DNA from: an uncultured Dorea sp.
Lineage (GTDB): Bacteria; Bacillota; Clostridia; Lachnospirales; Lachnospiraceae
Length of the DNA: 57,076 bases
Assembly (NCBI GenBank): GCA_910584615.1
Contig: CAJUAM010000022.1
Span: forward strand, 1 to 57,076
Reading direction: 5' to 3'
Shown here piece after piece: positions 50,713 to 57,076 of this stretch. The notes under the pieces are model-generated. The model was given only the letters and a program-made list of their open reading frames with translations, made no database searches and was not told the DNA's origin. A program made the translations under genes and the position numbers. Every line of letters starts with the position of its first letter. The stretch's first letter is position 1.

Positions 50713-51363
50713 TCATAGAAGCCCAAGCAGCTCCTCTGGTCTTTGGATCAGGTAAGACGCCCCCGAACTTTTAAGCTCCTCTTCTGTCCGAAAGCCCCAT
50801 GTGACGCTGACAGTCTTCATTCCGGCATTCTTCCCGGTAATGATATCTACCTCGGAATCCCCCACGTAGAGACATTCCTCCTTTTCTACTTTCAGCTCTT
50901 TCAAGATAGTGTAGATTCCTTCCGGAGAAGGCTTTCTTAGAACCCCCTCCTGCTGTCCGCATACAGTCTCAAAGATCCCTTTTCCCAATATCCTCTCCGC
51001 AACTTTAACTGTCTGTCTGTGAGGCTTGTTGGAAAGCACGGCAAGCTTCACCTTCCTTTTTCTAAGTTCCTCTAAAAGTTTTAAAATCCCTTCATAGGGT
51101 ACTACATGATATGTACAGTTTTTATCAAATATGCGTCCATAGATCTCCATCGCCTCTTCAAGCCGCATACCCTTCTCATCACCTGCCGCCCGTATAGACT
51201 TATCCATCAGAAATCTGGCACCATTTCCTACAAAACTCCGGCACTCCTCCTTTGTGATCACAGGAAGACCCATCTCTTTCAATGTCTCTCCTACAGAATA
51301 AGTCAGCGACTCAATAGTGTCCGTAAGCGTCCCGTCCAGATCAAAAATACATGCTCTTATCAT
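50713..51363 (-). CDS. HAD-superfamily phosphatase (phosphoglycolate phosphatase-like)
   Basis: About 216 residues. Motif I is FDLDGTLTD (nucleophile Asp near 8), a helical C1 cap follows (about 15-85), motif II is LAVLSNKP (about 110), motif III the Lys in LRKPSPEG, and motif IV is YVGDSEVDIITGKNAG (about 168-180). This is the Gph/PpaX branch, which hydrolyses phosphoglycolate, pyrophosphate or similar small phosphates. AGGAG lies 8 nt before the ATG at 51363; the ATG at 51372 is too close to it. Confidence 0.88.
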   Translation of the reverse strand: MIRACIFDLDGTLTDTIESLTYSVGETLKEMGLPVITKEECRSFVGNGARFLMDKSIRAAGDEKGMRLEEAMEIYGRIFDKNCTYHVVPYEGILKLLEELRKRKVKLAVLSNKPHRQTVKVAERILGKGIFETVCGQQEGVLRKPSPEGIYTILKELKVEKEECLYVGDSEVDIITGKNAGMKTVSVTWGFRTEEELKSSGASYLIQRPEELLGLL

Positions 51364-51483
51364 TTCATTCACTCCTGTCTTTTTCCATAATAGTATGAAC
51401 GGATTAAAATTTCAAGTGCAGATGTAAATTTAAGAACGAAAGGCAGCTTACGTTACTATTCACAGCCACCTCACTCACATAAA

Positions 51484-51532
51484 AAAACAGGGGAACAGAT
51501 TTTTACAGACAGGCATTGCAAATCTACTCCCC
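51484..51532 (-). terminator. terminator of sigG
   Basis: AGGGG ... CCCCT with an inner AGATTT/AAATCT pairing, followed by GTTTTTTTATG on the minus strand, about 30 bp after the sigG stop. Confidence 0.75.
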
Positions 51533-51559
51533 TATTTCTCCATAACTGTGAACCACAAC

Positions 51560-52336
51560 TTAACTCAAATACTGCCTCATAGTCTTTAACGCGTTCTTCT
51601 CAAGCCTGCTTACCTGCGCCTGCGAGATTCCCACATCCTCTGCGACTTCCATCTGCGTACGTCCTTCAAAAAAACGCAGCCTGATAATATACCTCTCCCG
51701 CTCGCTAAGATGCTCCATTGCCGCTTCCAGAGAAAGGTTCTCCACCCATTTTTCTTCTTTATTTTTCGTATCGCTCAACTGATCCATCACATAGAGCGCA
51801 TCTCCGCCGTCATTGTACACCGGCTCGTTCAGACTCATAGGCACCTGGATCGCATCCAGCGCAAACACAATATCCTCTTTAGAGATACCTATCTCCTGCG
51901 CGATTTCCTGCATGGTCGGCTCTTTCTGGTACTGCTTCACGAAATTTTCCTTGGCATAGATTGCCTTGTAAGCTGTATCCCTGAGAGAACGGCTTACCCT
52001 GATACTATTATTATCCCTCATATAGCGGCGGATCTCCCCGATGATCATAGGCACAGCGTAGGTACTGAATTTTACATCCAGCTCCGTATTAAAGTTATTG
52101 ATTGCCTTGATCAGACCAATGCATCCTATCTGGAAAAGATCATCCGGATTCTCATTGCTTGCGCCGAACCTTTTGATCACGCTCAGCACCAGCCTTAAGT
52201 TGCCTTTGATATACTCTTCCTTTGCCTGCTCATCTCCTTGTTTTATTCTCGCAAACAAAGCTTCCTTCTCCTCTTCTTTAAGGATTGGAAGCTTTGCTGT
52301 ATTCACACCACATATCTCTACTTTTCCCTGTGCCAT
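51560..52336 (-). CDS. sigG: RNA polymerase sporulation sigma factor SigG
   Basis: A 258-residue sigma-70-family factor active in the forespore after engulfment. Region 2 has NPDDLFQIGCIGLIKAINNF and FSTYAVPMIIGEIRRYMRD (about 65-110); region 3 follows; region 4 has the HTH near 225-250 (RTQMEVAEDVGISQAQVSRLEK). The N-terminus GKVEICGVNTAKLPILK is the SigG hallmark. AGGAGG precedes the ATG. Its promoter region (52337-52440) has GAATA and a GGAGAAAATT element 14 bp apart, near a sigma-F/G pattern. Confidence 0.95.
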   Translation of the reverse strand: MAQGKVEICGVNTAKLPILKEEEKEALFARIKQGDEQAKEEYIKGNLRLVLSVIKRFGASNENPDDLFQIGCIGLIKAINNFNTELDVKFSTYAVPMIIGEIRRYMRDNNSIRVSRSLRDTAYKAIYAKENFVKQYQKEPTMQEIAQEIGISKEDIVFALDAIQVPMSLNEPVYNDGGDALYVMDQLSDTKNKEEKWVENLSLEAAMEHLSERERYIIRLRFFEGRTQMEVAEDVGISQAQVSRLEKNALKTMRQYLS

Positions 52337-52409
52337 AACGAAAACCTCCTACCAGATTAAATCATCTAAGTAGAATTTTCTCCATATACACATGACTTAT
52401 TCCCTATAC

Positions 52410-52443
52410 CAGGAAAATAAAAAAACTTTTAGTCCTTGACAAT
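52410..52443 (-). promoter_or_regulatory. region upstream of sigG; TTTT-rich stem-free leader
   Basis: Between the beta-CASP gene stop (52444) and sigG the minus strand is T-rich (AGTTTTTTTATTTTCC). No stable terminator hairpin is seen before sigG, so read-through from the upstream gene is possible. The sigma-F/G-like elements lie between this region and sigG. Confidence 0.25.
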
Positions 52444-54048
52444 CTATCTGTCCCATTTATCAGCCAGATTGTGGATCTGCGTCTCAAACTTGGCAAGCTC
52501 TTTATTGGCAAGCCCTTCATTCTTATATACAATCTCAAGCAGCCGCTTTGCCGCCGCAACCACACGCTGGAACGCTGTCTTCTTGCGGATATCCGCAGGT
52601 TTCGACACCGTCTTTCTCACCGGCACGCCTGCTGATATGATCTCACCGGTAGCAAGATCCACACAGCCGCCGGAATACGGCGCCATCGCAGGACAGCCAA
52701 GTCTTTCAGTAACCGTCTGCGCAAATTCATCTGTCACACTGTCCTCGCCGTGTACTACAAATACATGCTGCGGCGATGTCCCAAAGCCCGACAGCCAATC
52801 AAGAAGTCCGTTCATATCCGCATGTCCGCTGATGCCCTTTAAGGATTTGATCGTAGCATTAACCTCTACATTCTCACCAAAAAGCTTCACTTCATCTGCG
52901 CCTTCTATAAGCTTCCGTCCCAGAGTTCCCACTGCCTGATACCCTACAAAGCAGATCGTACATTCTCTTCTCCACAGATTATGCTTCAGATGATGCCTGA
53001 TACGTCCGGCCTCACACATTCCGGAGGCAGACAGGATGACCTTCGGATTCTCATCGAAATTGATCATCTTGGATTCATCGCTCGTTACCGATGTCTTTAA
53101 CCCCGGAAACAACAGTGGATTGATCCCCTTCCTGATAAGCTCCATCGCATCCTCATCGAAACAAGACTGGACATTTTTATTAAATACCCTTGTCGCCTGC
53201 ACAGCAAGAGGACTGTCTACATACACCTCAAACCCCGGAAATTCCGGCAAAAGATTTTTCTCCTTGATCTCACGGATGAAATAAAGAAGCTCCTGGGTAC
53301 GTCCGACCGCGAAGGAGGGAACAACTACATTTCCTCCCTTTGAAAATGTTTCCCGCAAAATCTTCGTAAAGTCTCCCACATAATCCGGTTTTTCAGCCGC
53401 ATGTATCCGGTTTCCATAGGTAGACTCGATCACTATATAATCTGCCTCCTCAACTTTCACAGGATTTTTGATGATAGGCTGATCCGAATTTCCCACATCA
53501 CCGGAAAATACAATCTTTTTCGATACTCCGTCCTCATTGATCCATATTTCTATGGAGGAAGAGCCAAGAAGATGCCCCATGTCATTGAATCTGACTTCGA
53601 TTCCCTCACACAGTTCAATCTTCTGGTTATAATCCAGCGGATGCAATAACCGGATCGCCGCATCCGCATGCTCCATCGTATAGAGCGGTTCAAATTCCGG
53701 CGCGCCGCTCCTTCTCGCCTTACGATTGCGCCACTCTGCCTCAAATTCCTGAATGTGGGCACTATCACGGAGCATGATATTGCTCAGATCCGACGTCGCG
53801 AAGGTGGTAATGATCTCGCCCTTAAAACCTTCCTTGCACAGTACCGGAATCTTTCCCGAATGGTCAATATGTGCATGGGTCAGAAGGACATAATCAATAT
53901 CACCTGCCGCCACAGGAATCCCCTGATTCTCGTACAGATCCGGTCCCTGTTCCATACCGCAGTCTATCAAGATGTTTTTATTGCATGCCTGAAGCAGATG
54001 ACAGCTCCCAGTCACCTCATGGTCTGCTCCAATAAAAGTAAGTCTCAT
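52444..54048 (-). CDS. MBL-fold beta-CASP RNA-metabolising hydrolase
   Basis: About 534 residues. The metal motif HAHIDHSGKIP (about 58-68), GHLLGSSS and FSGDVGN, and the beta-CASP region (about 200-380, with GGNVVVPSFAVGRTQELLYFI and SASGMCEAGRIRHHL) are the plan of CPSF-73/YSH1-like RNA nucleases. A RMMBL-type C-terminal part (GHADMNGLLDWL) follows. It likely cuts or trims RNA in the cytoplasm; the substrate is unknown. AAGGAG lies 8 nt before ATG 54048; GTG 54054 is too close. It separates sigE from sigG. Confidence 0.9.
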   Translation of the reverse strand: MRLTFIGADHEVTGSCHLLQACNKNILIDCGMEQGPDLYENQGIPVAAGDIDYVLLTHAHIDHSGKIPVLCKEGFKGEIITTFATSDLSNIMLRDSAHIQEFEAEWRNRKARRSGAPEFEPLYTMEHADAAIRLLHPLDYNQKIELCEGIEVRFNDMGHLLGSSSIEIWINEDGVSKKIVFSGDVGNSDQPIIKNPVKVEEADYIVIESTYGNRIHAAEKPDYVGDFTKILRETFSKGGNVVVPSFAVGRTQELLYFIREIKEKNLLPEFPGFEVYVDSPLAVQATRVFNKNVQSCFDEDAMELIRKGINPLLFPGLKTSVTSDESKMINFDENPKVILSASGMCEAGRIRHHLKHNLWRRECTICFVGYQAVGTLGRKLIEGADEVKLFGENVEVNATIKSLKGISGHADMNGLLDWLSGFGTSPQHVFVVHGEDSVTDEFAQTVTERLGCPAMAPYSGGCVDLATGEIISAGVPVRKTVSKPADIRKKTAFQRVVAAAKRLLEIVYKNEGLANKELAKFETQIHNLADKWDR

Positions 54049-54084
54049 ACGCACAACTCCTTTTTCTTTTATTGTAGCACTTTT

Positions 54085-54819
54085 TTATGAATATTTCACT
54101 ATTTCCCGCCTAAGTCTTTGCATAATCTTTTTTTCCAGACGTGAGATATAAGACTGGGATATCCCCAGGATATCCGCCACCTCCTTCTGGGTCTTCTCTT
54201 CCCCGTCCGGCATCCCAAGTCCAAAGCGCATCTGGACGATCTTTCTCTCCCGCCCTGACAATCTTCCAATCGCTTTAATAAGCAGCTTCCTCTCCACCTC
54301 ATTTTCAAGATCACGGTAAATCGTGTCTTCCTCTGTCCCTAAAATATCAGACAAAAGAAGTTCATTGCCGTCCCAATCCACATTTAGCGGCTCATCAATA
54401 GAGACCTCCAATTTTGTCTTATTATTTCTTCTCAGATACATAAGTATCTCATTCTCAATACATCTGGACGCATATGTAGCCAGCTTGATATTCTTTTCCG
54501 GATTAAATGTATTAATTGCCTTGATAAGTCCGATAGTTCCGATGGATATCAGATCTTCCACCCCTACTCCTGTATTATCGAATTTTTTTGCTATGTAGAC
54601 CACCAGACGCAGGTTGTGCTCGATCAGAAGATTTTTTGCCCTCTCTTCGCCGACTGTTCCTAGCCTTTCTATAGCCTCGGTCTCCTCTGTCTGCTTAAGA
54701 GGCGGAGGAAGGACATCTGATCCCCCGATATAGTGAATCTCGTTGCTTTCTGAAAATAAAAATGCCTTTAAATTTGCAAACATAGATAACTTTACTGGTC
54801 TTGCTGCTGTATTTATCAT
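54085..54819 (-). CDS. sigE: RNA polymerase sporulation sigma factor SigE (pro-form)
   Basis: A 244-residue mother-cell sigma factor. The N-terminal 30 residues are a hydrophobic/basic pro-sequence like that removed by SpoIIGA. YIGGSDVLPPPL, LRLVVYIAKKFDNTGVGVEDLISIGTIGLIKA and YASRCIENEILMYLRRNNKTK (region 2) match SigE closely. The region 4 HTH ends QSYISRLEKKIMQRLRREI. GGAGG lies 10 nt before the ATG. It follows spoIIGA by 51 bp, the classical spoIIG order. Confidence 0.96.
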   Translation of the reverse strand: MINTAARPVKLSMFANLKAFLFSESNEIHYIGGSDVLPPPLKQTEETEAIERLGTVGEERAKNLLIEHNLRLVVYIAKKFDNTGVGVEDLISIGTIGLIKAINTFNPEKNIKLATYASRCIENEILMYLRRNNKTKLEVSIDEPLNVDWDGNELLLSDILGTEEDTIYRDLENEVERKLLIKAIGRLSGRERKIVQMRFGLGMPDGEEKTQKEVADILGISQSYISRLEKKIMQRLRREIVKYS

Positions 54820-54870
54820 CTCTCTTTGTTCCCTCCAATATATTTTGACGGATATGATCCCGCCAGCCCC

Positions 54871-55692
54871 TTAAGGACATGCATGAAAGGGTGCCCCCTG
54901 GGTATAAATATCCGGATTCAGAATTATGCCGTAACCATCCAGACCCATCTCTTCACCGCCTACTGCAAGCAGCGGCTTATGTACTTCCAAAGTATCTCCT
55001 GCTCCCGACAGACACATTCTGTCGATCTCGAACAAAGGCAGTGCGCCGTTCGCGTTTCCGACAGAATGGTAAGAAATATAACGAAGTTTTTCAGACTCAT
55101 CAAGCGTTTCTGAAAACCCAAGTATTTTAGCTGTCTCTGGTTCTATCACACTGACCGGTTTCCCTGTCTTACTATCCCTGAGACGGTTCCCCGTATCAAC
55201 CAGCGCCTTTATCCGGCAGCTCCTTCCTTCCCTGTACAGCAATGCCTCACAGTGAGTACGGTTATATCTGATCAAAGCCTCAATAAGACTCCAGATTCCA
55301 GACGCAAGCAGATACCCTAACAGTGAAAGTACAAAAAACAAACTGCCGATCCTTACATACTGGTGTAAAAAGTTAATAATACCGCCTAGCAGAAAACCTC
55401 CGATGTAAAGAAACAGGAATGCTTTCACAAATGGGCGTCCCCATTCGATACGAAGCCCGATCTTAAGCATCATAACATTTACAATGCAATGAAAGAGTAA
55501 TAACTTTACAAACATAAAGGGGATCGGTGCTGCGATTACAGCGCAGGTAACAGCCGCTCCCACCGCCGATCCAAAAATAATACGTGTATGCGTGACAGAA
55601 CATGCTAGCATCTTTTTAAGAAGCAGAAGCAGTATGTAATCCATCATAAAATTTTCAAGAAAAAATAAATCTATGTATAATTCATACTGCAC
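54871..55692 (-). CDS. spoIIGA: pro-sigma-E processing protease SpoIIGA
   Basis: A 273-residue protein. About five TM helices fill residues 5-150; the cytoplasmic C-terminal half is an aspartic-protease domain with the catalytic motif VDTGNRL (about 165-171). It cleaves pro-sigma-E at the sporulation septum after a SpoIIR signal. The start is GTG at 55692 (AAGG about 6 nt upstream). It is followed by sigE. The promoter has a Spo0A-type layout; see separate entry. Confidence 0.93.
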   Translation of the reverse strand: MQYELYIDLFFLENFMMDYILLLLLKKMLACSVTHTRIIFGSAVGAAVTCAVIAAPIPFMFVKLLLFHCIVNVMMLKIGLRIEWGRPFVKAFLFLYIGGFLLGGIINFLHQYVRIGSLFFVLSLLGYLLASGIWSLIEALIRYNRTHCEALLYREGRSCRIKALVDTGNRLRDSKTGKPVSVIEPETAKILGFSETLDESEKLRYISYHSVGNANGALPLFEIDRMCLSGAGDTLEVHKPLLAVGGEEMGLDGYGIILNPDIYTQGAPFHACP

Positions 55693-55737
55693 ATTCCGCC
55701 TTCTTTCTCACCTTTCACCGGTATTTTAACAATATCT

Positions 55738-55770
55738 ATTATATGGATTGTACGAAGAAAAATTTGTCAT
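55738..55770 (-). promoter_or_regulatory. candidate Spo0A-controlled promoter of spoIIGA-sigE
   Basis: Perfect -10 TATAAT (55738-55743) with a TTGACA-like ATGACA (55765-55770) 21 bp away instead of 17. The spoIIG promoter of Bacillus has the same unusual spacing and needs Spo0A at the -35. TATGACAA here resembles a Spo0A box. Confidence 0.5.
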
Positions 55771-55812
55771 ACCCTGAAAGTTATACCGGATTTTTCTCGA
55801 CACTGAATGACA

Positions 55813-55847
55813 AAAAGACCGTATGGGCTTCACCCATACGGTCTTTT
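55813..55847. terminator. terminator of ftsZ
   Basis: A perfect 15-bp inverted repeat AAAAGACCGTATGGG-CTTCA-CCCATACGGTCTTTT, 13 bp after the ftsZ stop, with T/A runs in the arms for both directions. Confidence 0.9.
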
Positions 55848-55859
55848 ATATCCTATTAT

Positions 55860-57076
55860 CTATCTCTTAAAAAAATCAGGTATCTTGATCGACTGCTCTT
55901 TCACCTTCGGTGTAGGTGTCTTTGGAGTCTCAAGTGACGGAGCCTGCTGCTGGGTCACCGGTGTCACCGACCTTCTCGGCACCGCAGTTGTGCCTCCGTT
56001 CCTTGTCGGTGCCATTCCAAGATCAAGCTTCGGCGGCTGCTGCTGAGGCGGTATGATCGACTTCATCCCACCCTGCTTATCAAAACCGTCATATGGAGAC
56101 TGCGCTCCCGCCGGTCTTGGATTCTCCAGCCTTGATTTAAGCTTAGAGGCTGTCCCGTTTACATTATGCAGTCCTGTAGCGATAACAGTGATCACAGCCT
56201 CATCTGTTCTGGAATCGTCATACATCGCTCCAAAGATGATATTCGCATCCTCACCTGCAAGTTCCTGTACAAATTCTGCTGCATCTGAAGCATCCATAAG
56301 TGTAATATCACCAGATACATTAATGATAACATGTGACGCGCCTGCAATCGTCGTCTCAAGAAGAGGACTGGCAACTGCCTGCTTCACTGCCTCAAGGGCT
56401 TTATCATCACCTCTGCCCTGTCCTATACCAATATGCGCGATGCCTTTATCTGTCATAACAGTCTGAACATCCGCAAAGTCAAGATTGATGAGGGATGGAA
56501 CATTGATCAGGTCCGTAATACCCTGAATACCCTGCTGCAATACTTCGTCAGCCTTCTTAAGCGCTTCCGGCATCGTCGTACGCCTGTCAACAACCTCTAA
56601 AAGCTTATCATTCGGAATAACTATCAGAGTGTCTACATTCTCTTTCAGCTTTTCAATACCGCCAAGGGCATTATTCATACGAGCCTTTGATTCAAAACGG
56701 AAAGGCTTTGTAACAACACCGACAGTCAGCGCGCCAAGCCCTTTGGCAATACGTGCCACAACAGGAGTCGCCCCCGTCCCGGTTCCGCCGCCCATACCGC
56801 AGGTAACGAACACCATGTCCGCCCCCTTAAGAGCGGCTGAAATCTCTTCCTCACTCTCTTCCGCAGCTTTCTCACCAACCTCAGGTCTGGCTCCCGCACC
56901 GAGTCCTTTGGTAATCTTCTCTCCAATCTGCATAAGCGTCGGGGCTTTGCTCAACTGAAGTGCCTGCTTGTCTGTATTCACTGCAATAAACTCCACACCG
57001 GCAATCTGTTCATCTATCATTCGGTTCACAGCATTATTACCGCCGCCGCCTACTCCAACAACAATTATCTTTGCCG
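55860..57076 (-). CDS. ftsZ: cell division protein FtsZ (5' end outside window)
   Basis: The 3' part of the tubulin-like GTPase that forms the division ring; about 405 residues are present. The frame is open to the window edge (KIIVVGVGGGGNNAVNRM at the visible start), so only a short N-terminus is missing. Seen: the GTP signature GMGGGTGTGATP, the T7-loop NLDFADVQTVM, a C-terminal Pro/Gln-rich linker (about 320-390), and the conserved C-terminal peptide IKIPDFFKR that binds FtsA/SepF. Ends next to spoIIGA with a strong terminator. Confidence 0.96.
   Translation of the reverse strand, partial: AKIIVVGVGGGGNNAVNRMIDEQIAGVEFIAVNTDKQALQLSKAPTLMQIGEKITKGLGAGARPEVGEKAAEESEEEISAALKGADMVFVTCGMGGGTGTGATPVVARIAKGLGALTVGVVTKPFRFESKARMNNALGGIEKLKENVDTLIVIPNDKLLEVVDRRTTMPEALKKADEVLQQGIQGITDLINVPSLINLDFADVQTVMTDKGIAHIGIGQGRGDDKALEAVKQAVASPLLETTIAGASHVIINVSGDITLMDASDAAEFVQELAGEDANIIFGAMYDDSRTDEAVITVIATGLHNVNGTASKLKSRLENPRPAGAQSPYDGFDKQGGMKSIIPPQQQPPKLDLGMAPTRNGGTTAVPRRSVTPVTQQQAPSLETPKTPTPKVKEQSIKIPDFFKR

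Noticed and set aside
1..57076. CRISPR arrays, insertion sequences, rRNA genes
   Set aside because: No regularly spaced repeats, no transposase or integrase frames and no rRNA sequence were seen; the only RNA gene is tRNA-Gly.

Overview
The window looks like chromosomal DNA of a spore-forming, anaerobic, Gram-positive Clostridia, most probably a gut Lachnospiraceae. Evidence: the sporulation block spoIIGA-sigE-sigG and a spoVT gene; the Clostridia-typical SCIFF peptide with its radical SAM maturase; fused secDF; HemZ; T-box and THF riboswitches; strong AGGAGG-type ribosome binding sites. The species cannot be named from sequence alone. Nearly all genes lie on the minus strand.

Layout. (1) 1-4.8 kb: a 3' gene remnant, an SDR oxidoreductase, a REC-GGDEF protein, and ilvB-ilvN under a T-box leader. 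(2) 4.8-11.1 kb: thyA-folA-glycosyltransferase, a DUF3793 gene, folT-marR behind a THF riboswitch, a MATE pump, and tRNA-Gly(GCC). (3) 11.2-20.8 kb, accessory: a soluble chemoreceptor paired with a FIST-domain protein, an orphan transcription unit with a broken small gene, a small secreted repeat protein, a GNAT acetyltransferase, a deleted HAD phosphatase pseudogene, and an ABC exporter with its own two-component system (antimicrobial-peptide type) plus a nitroreductase. (4) 20.8-35.4 kb, core: aspS-hisS-hemZ-MBL-relA-apt-recJ, secDF, and the SCIFF locus. (5) 35.4-40.1 kb: spoVT, a MoxR/DUF58/membrane-protein operon, and yqeY. (6) 40.2-44.4 kb: an AT-rich four-gene cassette (TIR protein, large unrecognised protein, SPFH-like protein, SH3 membrane protein) with its own promoter, bracketed by terminators of the neighbouring core genes. 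(7) 44.5-57.1 kb: pth-mfd-prsA-like operon, two small genes, a HAD phosphatase, sigG, a beta-CASP nuclease-like gene, sigE, spoIIGA, and the 3' part of ftsZ, cut by the window edge.

The best candidate for an undescribed system is the TIR cassette. Its gene order, tight spacing and composition fit a transferred immune or abortive-infection module whose sensor would be the unrecognised 545-residue protein. That role is inferred from context and has not been tested. Secondary points of interest are the FIST/chemoreceptor pair, the orphan promoter-leader-peptide-terminator unit at 13.4-13.7 kb, and the long perfect palindrome between recJ and secDF.

Start codons were moved from the longest possible reading frame wherever a ribosome binding site decided the matter; each case is noted in the entry.
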